Assembly (NCBI RefSeq): GCF_900604345.1
Contig: NZ_LR026983.1
Coordinates: 620,001-684,000, forward strand
Source of the DNA: Maliibacterium massiliense
Lineage (GTDB): Bacteria; Bacillota; Clostridia; Christensenellales; Maliibacteriaceae
Direction: 5' to 3'
DNA: 64,000 nucleotides
Of the stretch, positions 1 through 12,036 are shown one piece after another. The notes below the pieces were generated by a model. That model was not told the DNA's origin. It was given only the letters and a program-made list of their open reading frames with translations, and made no database searches. The position numbers and the translations under genes are program-made. How positions within the stretch are numbered: the first letter of the stretch is position 1; the number at the start of each line of letters is the position of its first letter.

Positions 1-1
1 T

Positions 2-193
2 GTGCGCGTCCCCGTCATCGCCTCAGGCGGCGCGGGCAGCCTGGCGCACTTTGCCGAGGCGCTTGCCCCCGGCGCGGCCGACGCGGCGCTTGCGGCCTCC
101 CTCTTCCACTTTAAGGAGCTGGAGATCATGCAGGTCAAGCGCTATCTGGCAGAGCGGGGCGTGGCGGTGCGCATCCCGCGCGCCCGCGCCTGA
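2..193 (+). CDS. hisF: Imidazole glycerol phosphate synthase cyclase subunit, C-terminal fragment
   Basis: The reading frame enters from before the window and ends at the TGA near 193, giving about the last 63 residues. The stretch PVIASGGAG followed by [12 protein letters not shown] and an [13 protein letters not shown] tail matches the C-terminal phosphate-binding strands of HisF. HisF is the (beta/alpha)8 cyclase that joins PRFAR with ammonia from HisH to make imidazole glycerol phosphate and AICAR in histidine synthesis. The usual next gene, hisI or hisIE, does not follow, so this is probably the last gene of its operon or the operon is split. The GTG at 2 is only the first valine seen, not the true start. 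Confidence 0.9.
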   Translation: MRVPVIASGGAGSLAHFAEALAPGAADAALAASLFHFKELEIMQVKRYLAERGVAVRIPRARA

Positions 194-574
194 TGTTTAC
201 CCGATTGCCCGCGCGACTTTTCCAATCATGCTCGGTGCAGCCCGCGCGCGGCTGATACTTGCAAGGCCGAAAGCCCGGGGCGCAAATTCTTCTGCCGCGC
301 GTCCTTTGTGTGTGCCTGACGGTGCCAGACCGGCCGCCCGCTCCTGCGCGTACCTAAGGCTTTAAAAGGGCTTGGGGCGTACCCTGGGGCCGCATCCCCC
401 GCCCACGGGCTTTTGTTTGTACCCCCTGCGCGCATGCAGGAGGCGCCTGAGAGCATCCCTTCGCATCTGTCGGCTGTGCCCTACGTTTACGCCTTGCCTC
501 ACCCTCTGCATACCATGCCAACCCACACGCGGCCCCGGCGGGGACGCGTTTTCTCTGCCAGCGGGCAGCGCTGG
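194..574. other. Spacer without a recognisable gene
   Basis: About 380 bases separate hisF from the promoter of the next gene. No frame gives a convincing protein or good ribosome site. Short GC-rich inverted repeats are present, for example CCTGC...GCAGG near 429-444, and no U-run terminator is clear. A 20-codon frame starting at the hisF stop (TGATG) shows no family resemblance. Confidence 0.5.
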
Positions 575-603
575 TGCAACTGCCGCCGGTTCTGTGGTAT
601 ACT
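575..603 (+). promoter_or_regulatory. Promoter of the first aldo/keto reductase
   Basis: TATACT lies at 598-603, inside the extended -10 context GTGGTATACT. A weak TGCAAC at 575-580 sits 17 bases upstream. The same GTGGTATACT block precedes the second aldo/keto reductase, so promoter and gene may have been duplicated together. Confidence 0.5.
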
Positions 604-639
604 CTATACAACAACCCATTTATAAGGAGGCATTTTCCC

Positions 640-1470
640 ATGCAGATTCCAGTTCGCACCCTCAACAACGGCGTGCAGGTGCCCATGATTGGCTTTGGCA
701 CCTGGCAGCTTGCCGACCCCAACGTGTGCTACGACGCGGTCACCCGCGCGCTGGAGGCAGGCTACCGCAGCATCGATACCGCCGCCATGTACCACAACGA
801 GGAGGCCGTGGGCCGCGCCATCAAGGATTCGGGCATCCCACGCGAGGAGCTGTTCATCACCACCAAGCTTGCGCGCGACGACCGCTCCTACGATAAGGCC
901 CTCGCCGCCTTTGACGTGAGCCTGGAGAAACTGGGCCTGGATTACGTGGACTTGTACCTGATCCACTGGCCGGGTACGGAGGAGCGCTTTGTGCCCTCCT
1001 GGAAGGCCTTCGGCAAAATCTACGAGCAGAAGCGTGCCCGCGCCATCGGCCTGAGCAACTTTTTGCAGCATCACCTCCAGACGCTGGAGGCGGAGACGGG
1101 CATCCTGCCCGCGAGCGACCAGCTTGAGTTCCACCCCTACCTCGCGCAGTCCGAAACGGAGGACTACTGCAAGGCCCACAACATCCTGGTGGAGGCCTGG
1201 AGCCCCCTGATGAGCGGCAAGGAGGCGCTGGGCGACGCGGTGATCGTGAATATCGCCAAACGGCACGGTAAAAGCCCCGCGCAGGTGATATTGCGCTGGC
1301 ACACCCAGTGCGGCCGCCGCGTCATCCCCCGCTCGGTCACGCCCGCGCGTATCGCGGAGAACCTGCAAATCTTTGATTTTTCCCTATCGCTGGACGAAAT
1401 CGCCGCGCTCAACGCGTTGTGCGTAAAAAACGTGCGCACCGGTCCGGATCCGGATACCTTTTTGGACTAA
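640..1470 (+). CDS. Aldo/keto reductase (copy 1)
   Basis: 276 residues, started at the ATG 10 bases after AAGGAGG. It should be a cytosolic NAD(P)H-dependent carbonyl reductase with a TIM-barrel fold. The family tetrad is visible: Asp in SIDTA, Tyr in AMYHNEE, Lys in TTKL and His in LIHWPG. The C-terminal IPRSVTPARIAENLQIFDF is the usual NADP 2'-phosphate binding segment. Length is normal for the 2,5-diketo-gluconate-reductase-like branch. A close paralogue of the same length lies at 2486-3316, on the other side of an opposite-strand lipoprotein gene. The substrate cannot be told from sequence. Confidence 0.92.
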   Translation: MQIPVRTLNNGVQVPMIGFGTWQLADPNVCYDAVTRALEAGYRSIDTAAMYHNEEAVGRAIKDSGIPREELFITTKLARDDRSYDKALAAFDVSLEKLGLDYVDLYLIHWPGTEERFVPSWKAFGKIYEQKRARAIGLSNFLQHHLQTLEAETGILPASDQLEFHPYLAQSETEDYCKAHNILVEAWSPLMSGKEALGDAVIVNIAKRHGKSPAQVILRWHTQCGRRVIPRSVTPARIAENLQIFDFSLSLDEIAALNALCVKNVRTGPDPDTFLD

Positions 1471-1489
1471 AAAAGCACGATACGGCAGC

Positions 1490-1523
1490 AAAAAGCGCCG
1501 GGCTGCATGGCCCGGCGCTTTTT
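1490..1523. terminator. Bidirectional intrinsic terminator
   Basis: AGCGCCGGGC at 1494-1503 pairs perfectly with GCCCGGCGCT at 1510-1519 around a six-base loop. A-runs on the left and T-runs on the right let it serve both the reductase (plus) and the lipoprotein gene (minus). Confidence 0.9.
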
Positions 1524-1562
1524 GCTTCTTGCACTTTTACAGCTGCCTTGTGCCCGGCGCAT

Positions 1563-2351
1563 TCACCCCTGCAGGAACGCCTCCTCGATGCGCGCGTCCA
1601 GCGGCTCCCCCGCCACCAGCACGTACGCGCCCTGCGTCAGGGTGTAGGGGGTGAAGGTCACGCCGCAGGTGTTTGCCTCCATGCCGCCCGGCCAGTAATC
1701 CTGGTGCACCAGCGCAAAGGTACACCCGCCGCCTGTATAGATCACCGCCGCGTTGAGTTCAAAATAAGTATTGTACGCTGAAGCGTCGCGCGCCACCTCC
1801 TGCACGGCAAAGGGCAGCCGTGCAAGAAAGGGCTGCGCGTCTGCACGCGCCTGCGCGATCGCCGCCCTGTAGTCTGCCGCGCGCGCCTCGGCCTGCGCAC
1901 GGCTCATCCGGCGGGGCACCTGCGGGCAGTCGCCTCCCCTTTGCAGCATATATTCCTGCCCCGCGGCCTGCAGCGCCAAAAACGCGCGCCCATCCTCCTG
2001 CCGCAGCGCCACCGTGCAGTCAGGTGCGGTGAGATTGGCATTGTAGGGATGCACCTCGTTGAAATACGATACGTCGTAGGCCGTCACCTCCGGCACGCGC
2101 GCAAGGGTTATCTGGCCGTCCGCAACCGCGCAGGTGTAATCGTAGGTATCCGTCGCATCGCCCGTCTGGGTGGGCGCCGTCAGCGTCAGGCGCGCGTTGC
2201 CCCGCGCGTCAATGCACAGGCTGCACGCGCCGTCCTGCCAGTGCCCGGCGAGCCCGTTTATCGTGCTTGTGCGTGCGGGCGCGCCCGGCGCGCAGCCGGC
2301 AAGCCCTCCCAGCAGCAGACAGATGAGCGCCAGCGCCGCAAGTCTCTTCAT
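1563..2351 (-). CDS. Predicted lipoprotein of unknown function
   Basis: 262 residues. A charged start (MKR), a hydrophobic stretch and the lipobox LAGC at residues 17-20 predict export and lipid anchoring by Lgt/LspA. A GGAGG-type ribosome site (AAAGGAGGGGGACGCGGC) precedes the ATG. The mature part begins with a segment around GLAGHWQDGACSLCIDARGNARLTL, which looks like the small beta-rich detection domains of cell-surface lipoproteins, but I do not recognise a named family. Several Cys residues are present besides the lipobox one. It sits alone on the minus strand between two paralogous reductases, and no function is assigned. Confidence 0.75.
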   Translation of the reverse strand: MKRLAALALICLLLGGLAGCAPGAPARTSTINGLAGHWQDGACSLCIDARGNARLTLTAPTQTGDATDTYDYTCAVADGQITLARVPEVTAYDVSYFNEVHPYNANLTAPDCTVALRQEDGRAFLALQAAGQEYMLQRGGDCPQVPRRMSRAQAEARAADYRAAIAQARADAQPFLARLPFAVQEVARDASAYNTYFELNAAVIYTGGGCTFALVHQDYWPGGMEANTCGVTFTPYTLTQGAYVLVAGEPLDARIEEAFLQG

Positions 2352-2422
2352 GCCGCGTCCCCCTCCTTTTTTCTACCATAGCAGATTTTCTGCCGGAATG
2401 CGAACCCCCGCCGCAAAGCTTG

Positions 2423-2452
2423 TTTACGCCCCCGCCCGCGGCGTGGTATACT
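2423..2452 (+). promoter_or_regulatory. Promoter of the second aldo/keto reductase
   Basis: TATACT at 2447-2452 has an extended -10 TG (GTGGTATACT). TTTACG at 2423-2428 stands 18 bases upstream. The start codon follows at 2486. Confidence 0.65.
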
Positions 2453-2485
2453 GAGCCTAACAGATTTTTACAAGGAGGCTTTTTT

Positions 2486-3316
2486 ATGGAGGTTCCTATT
2501 CGTACGCTCAACAATGGCGTGGCCATCCCCATGATCGGCTATGGCACCTGGCAGCTGACCGACCCCAAGGTGTGCTATGATTCCGTGCTGTGCGCGCTGG
2601 AGGCGGGCTACCGCAGCATCGATACCGCCGCCGGCTACGGTAACGAGGATTCCGTGGGCCGCGCCATCAAAGATTCCGGCATCCCGCGCAAGGAGCTTTT
2701 TATCACCACCAAGCTCAACAATCCCGACCGTGGCTACGACTCCGCGCTCAAGGCCTTTGATATCAGCATGGAAAAGCTGGGGCTGGACTATCTGGACCTG
2801 TACTTGATCCACTGGCCGGGCCGCAGCAACTACATCGCCTCCTGGAAGGCCTTTGAAAAGGTCTATGCCGAAAAGCGCGTGCGCGCCATCGGCCTGAGCA
2901 ACTTTTTGAAGCACCATCTCGAGAGCCTCGCCCAGCAGACGGACATCGCGCCGGTGAGCGACCAGCTGGAGTATCATCCCTACATCGCGCAGGCGGAGAC
3001 GGAGAGCTACTGCAAAGCGCACAACATCCTGGTGGAGGCCTGGAGCCCGCTGATGAGCGGCAAGGTCGCCCTGGCTGACCCTGTAATCTCGGCCATCGCC
3101 CAGGCGCATGGCAAGAGCAACGCGCAGGTGATATTGCGCTGGCACCTGCAGAGCGGGCGGCGCACCATCCCCCGCTCGGTCACGCCCGCGCGCATCCGGG
3201 AGAACATCGACATTTTTGATTTCTCCCTGTCGCTCGACGAGATGGCCGCCATCAACGCTCTTTGCGTGAAAAACACCCGCAGCGGGCCCCATCCCGACGA
3301 ATTTGCGCTGGACTAA
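2486..3316 (+). CDS. Aldo/keto reductase (copy 2)
   Basis: 276 residues, with ATG preceded by AAGGAGG. It is plainly paralogous to the gene at 640: same length, same opening (V/PIRTLNNGV.IPMIG.GTWQL), same tetrad residues (IDTA, GYGNED, TTKL, LIHWPG) and the same IPRSVTPARI cofactor segment. Differences cluster in loops and in the stretch after HWPG (RSNYIASWKAF against TEERFVPSWKAF), where substrate specificity may differ. It has its own promoter and terminator, so the two copies can be regulated separately. It is presumably an NADPH-dependent aldehyde, ketone or sugar reductase. Confidence 0.92.
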   Translation: MEVPIRTLNNGVAIPMIGYGTWQLTDPKVCYDSVLCALEAGYRSIDTAAGYGNEDSVGRAIKDSGIPRKELFITTKLNNPDRGYDSALKAFDISMEKLGLDYLDLYLIHWPGRSNYIASWKAFEKVYAEKRVRAIGLSNFLKHHLESLAQQTDIAPVSDQLEYHPYIAQAETESYCKAHNILVEAWSPLMSGKVALADPVISAIAQAHGKSNAQVILRWHLQSGRRTIPRSVTPARIRENIDIFDFSLSLDEMAAINALCVKNTRSGPHPDEFALD

Positions 3317-3336
3317 GGCGCAGGCAAGCGTATATT

Positions 3337-3373
3337 GGGCGTCCGCATCGCGCATGCGGGCGCCCGTTTTTTT
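3337..3373 (+). terminator. Intrinsic terminator after reductase copy 2
   Basis: The arm at 3337-3348 (GGGCG, one mismatch, CCGCAT) pairs with 3354-3365 and is followed by seven T. It ends only 17 bases before the next start codon, so the acetyltransferase gene depends on read-through or on an unseen promoter. Confidence 0.8.
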
Positions 3374-3389
3374 ATAAAGGAGGCAAACG

Positions 3390-4031
3390 ATGGCCCTTCA
3401 CCCCATCGATATGCAGCGTTGGCCCCGCAGAGAAATCTATGAAACCTTCAAGCGCACCAGCGCCTGCGTCACCGTACAGCTCGATGTCGCGGCGCTGTAC
3501 GCTGCGTGCAAGGCGCGCGGGCGCAGGTTTTTTCCTGCCGTGCTCTACTGTCTGGCCACCATCGTCAACCGGCATGCGGCGTACCGTTACGCCTATGACG
3601 CGCAAGGGCATGTCTGCCTGTGGGACGAGGTGCACCCCTTCTACACCGTGCCGCGCGGCGATGCGCCGGACCTGTTTGCCATGAAGTACACCGCCTACAC
3701 GCCGGACTTCGCCGCGTTCTACGACGCCTACGTCGCGGACGCCGCCAGCGCCTCAGCGTACGGCAGGCTGCTGTGCGACGCGTCCCTGCCGGACAACCGC
3801 TTCTGCGTGACAAGCATGCCGGGCACGCATTTTTCCGCCTTCAACTTCTGCGGCGACCCTAAGGACGATCTCGCCCCATGCTTTGTGCTGGGAAAATTTG
3901 CACCCGACGGCGCGGGGCGGCTGATGCTGCCCCTGTGCGGGGAATTCGCCCACGCGGTCAACGATGGCGTGCATATCAGCCGCTTTTTCCGCGAGCTGGA
4001 GGAGCTGGTGCGTCAGCCGGATTTCCTCTGA
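3390..4031 (+). CDS. Chloramphenicol acetyltransferase-like protein
   Basis: 213 residues, ATG after AAAGGAGG. The architecture matches type A CAT trimers: FKRTSACVTVQLDV near the start, FFPAVLYCLATIVN, the WDEVHPFYTVPRGD segment, SMPGTHFSAFNF (in CAT a PW-SFT loop with the transition-state serine), and AHAVNDGVH carrying the catalytic histidine of HxxxD-type enzymes. It should move an acetyl group from acetyl-CoA to a hydroxyl. Changes around the serine loop (MPG instead of PW) mean that chloramphenicol itself may not be the substrate. No mobile element is nearby, so it looks like a resident gene. Confidence 0.82.
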   Translation: MALHPIDMQRWPRREIYETFKRTSACVTVQLDVAALYAACKARGRRFFPAVLYCLATIVNRHAAYRYAYDAQGHVCLWDEVHPFYTVPRGDAPDLFAMKYTAYTPDFAAFYDAYVADAASASAYGRLLCDASLPDNRFCVTSMPGTHFSAFNFCGDPKDDLAPCFVLGKFAPDGAGRLMLPLCGEFAHAVNDGVHISRFFRELEELVRQPDFL

Positions 4032-4124
4032 AGCGGCGGTCAGCGCCCATGCGGCACATACGCATATAAAAAGAAGCCTTGGGACAGGCGCGTGGCACAC
4101 AGGCCGCCCAAGGCGGCGCATATG

Positions 4125-4160
4125 AAAAAGAGCGCCCCGCAAGTGCGGAACGCCCTTTTT
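4125..4160 (-). terminator. Intrinsic terminator of gdhA
   Basis: Read on the minus strand, GGGCG..CCGCA pairs with TGCGG..CGCTC and is followed by a U-run (AAAAAG on plus at 4125-4130). It lies about 25 bases after the gdhA stop. Confidence 0.75.
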
Positions 4161-4183
4161 ATGATTTACACTGTATGGTGAAA

Positions 4184-5761
<1,578 letters not shown>

Positions 5762-5863
5762 ATTTTTTGCATGTGGGGCATTCATGAGACGAGACGTCTT
5801 TTGAATACCCTATCACCAGCCCCCTTGGCGGGGAAATCTGCAGGGAAATTGAGGGATGAAATC

Positions 5864-7693
<1,830 letters not shown>

Positions 7694-7706
7694 AACCTGC
7701 GCTTTG

Positions 7707-7746
7707 GCGCCGCACACCTCTTTTGGGGGATGTGCGGCGCTTTTTT
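7707..7746 (+). terminator. glmS intrinsic terminator
   Basis: GCGCCGCACA at 7707-7716 pairs perfectly with TGTGCGGCGC at 7731-7740, followed by six T. Confidence 0.92.
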
Positions 7747-7771
7747 GTGCGCGCATATGCCCCCACGCACG

Positions 7772-7800
7772 TGGCAATCAGCGGTAAAGTATGGTAAACT
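7772..7800 (+). promoter_or_regulatory. Candidate promoter of the cupin operon
   Basis: TGGCAA (7772-7777), a 17-base spacer and TAAACT (7795-7800) with an extended TG (TATGGTAAACT). The match is moderate. Confidence 0.45.
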
Positions 7801-7845
7801 ACAAAAGTAAATATACGCTACTTTTTCCACCATAGGCAGGCGGCC

Positions 7846-8169
7846 GTGATGAATCTTTGGGCTGATCTTTCCTGCCCCGAGGCGCAGGAGCAACTGCATA
7901 TCCTGCTGGAACGCCCGGGTGTGCGCATCGAGCGCATCGTCTCACGCGGTTATGCCTCCCCGCCCGGCTTTTGGTACGACCAGGCGCAGCACGAGTGGGT
8001 CTGCGTGCTGGCGGGCAAGGCCGTGTTGCAGCTGGAGGACCGCCTGGTGACGCTTGGCGCGGGCGATTCCTTTCTGCTGCCTGCGCATACGCGCCATCGC
8101 GTGCACGCCACCAGCAGCGACCCCGCCTGCCTGTGGCTGTGCGTCTTTTGGGAGGATGCGCCATGCTGA
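7846..8169 (+). CDS. Small cupin-domain protein
   Basis: 107 residues if the GTG at 7846 is used; the ATG directly after it (7849) is equally possible, and the ribosome site is weak. The two cupin motifs are present: HEWVCVLAGKAVLQLED, then GDSFLLPAHTRHRVHAT with histidines that could bind a metal. The fold is a single beta barrel. Relatives include small sugar or metal-sensing cupins, and the ligand is unknown. The stop overlaps the next gene's ATG, so the two are translationally coupled. Confidence 0.82.
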   Translation: MMNLWADLSCPEAQEQLHILLERPGVRIERIVSRGYASPPGFWYDQAQHEWVCVLAGKAVLQLEDRLVTLGAGDSFLLPAHTRHRVHATSSDPACLWLCVFWEDAPC

Positions 8170-8531
8170 CGCGCAGGGATATCATCAACCACTGCCTCAC
8201 CTATCCAGACGCCTACGAGGACTACCCGTTTCGGGACGCCAACTGGACCGTGATGCGCGTGCTTTCCAACAAAAAGCTCTTTGCCGCTATCTATGAACGC
8301 AACGGCGCGCTGTGCGTCAACGTAAAGTGCGACCCTTTGCGCGCGCTTTTTCTGCGGGATGTATTCCCCGAGCGGGTGCTGCCTGCCTACCACATGAACA
8401 AGGAGCACTGGAACACCATCGTCGTGGCGCCTCCCCTTGCCGAGGCGGACCTGTACGATATGATCGCGCACAGCTACGCGCTGGTGCGCCCCCATTCCAA
8501 GCCAAGGAGGACCACCCATGACCAAGCGTAA
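8163..8531 (+). CDS. MmcQ/YjbR family protein
   Basis: 122 residues from the ATG at 8163, preceded by GGGAGGA; it overlaps the cupin stop by 7 bases. The opening LTRRDIINHCLTYPDAYEDYPFRD and the later V.SNKKLFAAIYE..GALCVNVKCDP and YHMNKEHWNTIVV follow the YjbR/CyaY-like double-wing fold. Members are often labelled DNA-binding, but the biochemical role is not established. Its end overlaps the following membrane-protein start by 14 bases, making a tight three-gene operon. Confidence 0.85.
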   Translation: MLTRRDIINHCLTYPDAYEDYPFRDANWTVMRVLSNKKLFAAIYERNGALCVNVKCDPLRALFLRDVFPERVLPAYHMNKEHWNTIVVAPPLAEADLYDMIAHSYALVRPHSKPRRTTHDQA

Positions 8532-10278
8532 ATGCACCTTGCGCGCAGGGTGCATGCTGCTGTTGCTGCTCATTGCAGGCCTTGCCCCCGGTGCGGGGTT
8601 ATCCGCCGCGCCGCCGGCGGGCACGCCCGATCAAAAGGGCTTTTCCGTCACGGGCGAAGCTACGCTCACCACCATCGGCAATTTGCTCGTCGAACAGACC
8701 GTCACGCTTGAGGACGACGCACATTTGGATGCGGAGCAGCAGTGGACGCTCTATCTGCCCGGTGCGCAGCACATCACCGATATCACGCTTGCGCAGGGCG
8801 ATCAAACCTTCAAGGAGCTTGCCATCGACAAGCCCCGCCCGGGTGAATTCCTCTACAGCCGCGCAGGCGATACAGGCCTGCTGCGCCTGTGCCCCGTCGC
8901 GGACGGGGGACGCGTCTATACCCTGCGCTACACCCTGCGCAAGGCGACCACCGTCTACGACGATGTGTCGGACCTCTCCATGGCGCTGCTGCGCCCCAAA
9001 GAGGGCACGCTTGCGCGCTATCGTATGCAGGTACAGATGCCCGCAGGCGCAGGCGAGAGCTATGCCTGGTGGCGCGGCAGGCAGGAGGCTGCGCTGCACG
9101 TGACGCCCCAATCTGTCACGCTGGACGTGGCGGCGTCTGACGTCCCCGACGCCACGCTGCGCATCGCAACAGACGCCTCGCGCTTTCTGGCGGCTGCCCC
9201 GCACGCCACGGGCAACCGCCTGGACAAAATCCAGCGCCAGGAACGCGCGCGCGTGCGCCAAGCCAAGTGGGAGGCCTTCTTCGCGCCCATCCGTCCGCTG
9301 TGCATCGCGCTGATACTGGCGCTTGCCGTGGTGCTGGGGCTGCTTACGCGCATCCGTCTCAAGCGTTTTACGCCCGTCCAGCCAGAGGAACCCGTCAAAG
9401 AGCTGCCCGCGCGCCTGTCCCACGCGCAGCTGGCCGCCCTGGTGGACTACGGCAGACGCAAGCATCCCCAGCGCGTGCACCGCGACGTGCTGGAAGCCAT
9501 GCTGCTGGATCTGCTGCGCCGCGGCGTCATCACCGCAGATCCGGAGGAAAGCGGCAGGGACGTGGTGCTCCACTACGCCGCGGACGCGCAGGAGGTCTCG
9601 ATGGAGGAGGCGATCCTGCTGGCGCTCCTCTTTGACGACGTGGGCAAGGGCGACAGCGTGCGCGCGCATGTGATGTGCCGTTATGCCGAGCGCGCCCCCA
9701 TGATGATGGACGCCTTTGTGCGCACGATCGATGAAAAAGCGCTCGAGGCGTTGGAAGCCGCCGGCTACAGCCAGACGCACAACCGCAAATATCCGGTGAG
9801 CTGGCGCACGCTGGCAAAGGCCGGGTATCTGGCGGGCGCATGCTGCATGATGCTTGTCGCGCAGTGGCTGCTTGCTGCCTCCTTCCTTGCGGGCTGGGTG
9901 GTGCTCTCCTGCGTGGCGACGGACCGTTTGAGCCGGCTTACGCAGGCGGGTGAAGACCTGCGCGCGCAGGTGCGCAGCTACCGCCGCTATCTTGCGGAAA
10001 TCCCGCACGACGGACAGGAGGTGCTTCCCGCGCTGGACGACTGGGCGCGCCACTATCCCTATGCGCGCGCGCTGGGCGTGGCGCCGCGCATGACGACGCG
10101 GCTGGCCGCTCTCTATCCTCTGCTGGGGGATGAGGCGTACCTGGCCCAGCATCCCCAGGCGCGCCTGCTCTGCCAGGGCGGCGGACCCGTCGCGCGCGCC
10201 ATGCACTGCATTGCCGAGGCGATTGCCTCTGCCCAGCAGCGCTCATTGCGCAGCGCGGATGCGGAGCAGCAGGTGTAG
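8518..10278 (+). CDS. DUF2207-like membrane protein
   Basis: 586 residues, ATG after CCAAGGAGGACCACCC. A signal peptide (about 1-30) is followed by an extracytoplasmic beta-rich domain with LPGAQHITDITL and a VYTLRYTLRKATTVYDDVSDL segment typical of DUF2207. Then come a membrane span near 258-280 (IRPLCIALILALAVVLGLL), a cytoplasmic portion with HPQRVHRDVLEAMLLDLLRRGVI (winged-helix-like), and paired spans near 437-470. Function is unknown. Relatives are single-copy envelope proteins of Bacillota. It is the last gene of the cupin-YjbR operon and has its own strong terminator. Confidence 0.8.
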   Translation: MTKRKCTLRAGCMLLLLLIAGLAPGAGLSAAPPAGTPDQKGFSVTGEATLTTIGNLLVEQTVTLEDDAHLDAEQQWTLYLPGAQHITDITLAQGDQTFKELAIDKPRPGEFLYSRAGDTGLLRLCPVADGGRVYTLRYTLRKATTVYDDVSDLSMALLRPKEGTLARYRMQVQMPAGAGESYAWWRGRQEAALHVTPQSVTLDVAASDVPDATLRIATDASRFLAAAPHATGNRLDKIQRQERARVRQAKWEAFFAPIRPLCIALILALAVVLGLLTRIRLKRFTPVQPEEPVKELPARLSHAQLAALVDYGRRKHPQRVHRDVLEAMLLDLLRRGVITADPEESGRDVVLHYAADAQEVSMEEAILLALLFDDVGKGDSVRAHVMCRYAERAPMMMDAFVRTIDEKALEALEAAGYSQTHNRKYPVSWRTLAKAGYLAGACCMMLVAQWLLAASFLAGWVVLSCVATDRLSRLTQAGEDLRAQVRSYRRYLAEIPHDGQEVLPALDDWARHYPYARALGVAPRMTTRLAALYPLLGDEAYLAQHPQARLLCQGGGPVARAMHCIAEAIASAQQRSLRSADAEQQV

Positions 10279-10360
10279 CTGTAACGGCAATGCCTGGCCC
10301 GCGCGCCGCCACAGCCCGCGGCTTTGGTTGAAAGCCAATGTCCTTATGCGTCCTGTAAGG

Positions 10361-10402
10361 CAGAAAAGCAGCCAGCGTCTTCTGACGCTGGCTGCTTTTC
10401 TG
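10361..10402. terminator. Strong bidirectional hairpin terminator
   Basis: CAGAAAAGCAGCCAGCGTC (10361-10379) and its exact complement (10384-10402) form a 19-base perfect stem around TTCT. Internal A and T tracts allow termination in both directions. Confidence 0.9.
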
Positions 10403-10504
10403 CGTTTCTGCCCCGGCGATGTGATGGACTTCTCCCCAAAGGATCATTTGATTAAGACCCGCTTGGATTGCACCGCGCTTACACTGTATGGCGACCATGC
10501 GCAA

Positions 10505-10529
10505 GCGGCGCGGGCCTGGCCCGCGCCGC
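10505..10529 (-). repeat. GC-rich inverted repeat downstream of the symporter gene
   Basis: GCGGCGCGGGC at 10505-10515 pairs perfectly with 10519-10529 around three bases. It follows the symporter stop at 10565 and lacks a U-run, so it may protect the mRNA end; true termination probably occurs at 10402-10361. Confidence 0.6.
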
Positions 10530-10564
10530 TCATTACGCGTATTTCTCTTATAGGAAAGGGCCCC

Positions 10565-12019
10565 TTAGCGCAGGTCGCGCTCCCGCAGGCGCCGGCTGTA
10601 CTCCCGCGTCATCTTGAAGACCACCGGACTCAAGCCCAGCACAGCGATCAGGTTGGGAATGGCCATCAGTCCGTTTAACGTATCGGAGATATCCCACACC
10701 AGCTTCAGGCCCATGGTGGAACCAAGCACGATCACGCACACAAAGAGCATCTGGTAAATGATCACCGTTTTGCTGCCAAAGAGGTACTCGTAGCAGCGCT
10801 GGCCGTAAAACGACCAGGAGACCAGCGTGGAGAAGGCAAAGCAAAACAGTGCCACGGCGATAACAACGCTTGCAACGCCGCCGTACACCGTGGTGAACCC
10901 CGCGATGGTCAGCGGCACGCCGTCAAGCGCGGCCTTCTGGGTGGCGGGATCGACGCCCCCAAACACGCCGGAGCACAGGATGACAAGCGAGGTCAGGGTG
11001 CAGATCACGATGGTGTCCATAAACACTTCAAACACCCCGTAGAGGCCCTGTTTGACGGGATCCTTGACGTCCGCCGTGGCGTGCGCGATGGGCGCGGAGC
11101 CCAGGCCCGCCTCATTGGAAAACACGCCGCGGGCCACGCCGTAGCGCATGGCCTGTGCGATGGTGTAGCCGAAGATGCCGCCGGCGGCCGCCTTGAGCGT
11201 GAACGCGCCACGGAAGATGCTGCCCAATGCGGGCAGGATGTTGCCCGCGTGGAAGCAGATCACCACCAGCGCGCTTACGATATACACCACGCTCATAAAG
11301 GGCACCAGCCGCTCGTTGAGCCGGCCAATGCGCTTGAGGCCGCCGATGATCACCAGCCCTACCAGAAACGCCACCACAAAGCCGGTGATCAGGCGCGTAT
11401 AGGAAAACCCCGTGCTTACGCCCGGCAGCGCGCCGGCGCTCACCAGCACGCTCTCCACCGAGCCCGCGATGGAGTCGATCTGTGCGATGTTGCCGATGCC
11501 GAAGGAGGCGAACACGCCGAACAGGCAGAAGACCACCGCCAGCCACTTCCAGCCCTTGCCCAGGCCGTTTGTGATGTAGTACATAGGTCCGCCCACCCAC
11601 TCGCCCTTGGCGTTGCGCTGGCGGTATTTGACCGCGAGCACCACCTCGGCGTACTTGGTCATCATGCCAAAGAAGGCGGATATCCACATCCAGAATACCG
11701 CGCCCGGCCCGCCGGTGGCGATCGCCGTGGCCACGCCCGCCACGTTGCCGGTGCCCACGGTGGCGGCAAGGGCCGTGGAGAGCGCCTGAAAGGGCGTCAT
11801 CGCGCCCTTATCCGCCTGCTTTTCGCGCCTTTTAAACAGCCTGCCCACGGTGTTTTTCATGATATGGCCAAAGCGGCGCACCTGAAAAAAGCCCGTCCGC
11901 GCGCTGAGCCAGATGCCTGTGCCCACCAGCAGCACCAGCATCACCGGCCCCCACACAAAGTCGTTGATATAGCCGTTTACCCTGGCGACAGTTTCTGTGA
12001 AAGCTTCCATGTTTTCCAT
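10565..12019 (-). CDS. Sodium:alanine/glycine symporter (AGCS family)
   Basis: 484 residues from the ATG at 12019 (GGGGGAC just before it); ATGs at 12028 and 12010 are alternatives. About ten to eleven membrane spans. Family signatures are clear: PFQALSTALAATVGTGNVAGVATAI..GGPGAVFWMW, GGPMYYI, and FSNEAGLGSAPIAHATA. It should import alanine or glycine with sodium (AlsT/DagA type). It is a single-gene unit with its own promoter. The long leader holds a closing dyad (see 12037-12096). Confidence 0.93.
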   Translation of the reverse strand: MENMEAFTETVARVNGYINDFVWGPVMLVLLVGTGIWLSARTGFFQVRRFGHIMKNTVGRLFKRREKQADKGAMTPFQALSTALAATVGTGNVAGVATAIATGGPGAVFWMWISAFFGMMTKYAEVVLAVKYRQRNAKGEWVGGPMYYITNGLGKGWKWLAVVFCLFGVFASFGIGNIAQIDSIAGSVESVLVSAGALPGVSTGFSYTRLITGFVVAFLVGLVIIGGLKRIGRLNERLVPFMSVVYIVSALVVICFHAGNILPALGSIFRGAFTLKAAAGGIFGYTIAQAMRYGVARGVFSNEAGLGSAPIAHATADVKDPVKQGLYGVFEVFMDTIVICTLTSLVILCSGVFGGVDPATQKAALDGVPLTIAGFTTVYGGVASVVIAVALFCFAFSTLVSWSFYGQRCYEYLFGSKTVIIYQMLFVCVIVLGSTMGLKLVWDISDTLNGLMAIPNLIAVLGLSPVVFKMTREYSRRLRERDLR

Positions 12020-12036
12020 GTCCCCCATCCTGCAAT

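Noticed and set aside
3390-4031. Acquired chloramphenicol-resistance cassette
   Set aside because: No insertion sequence, integrase or base-composition change flanks it, so it looks like a resident CAT-like gene.
5762-5863. A glmS ribozyme before glmS
   Set aside because: The conserved core (AGCGCC with the AGTTGACGAGG block) is not present in order.
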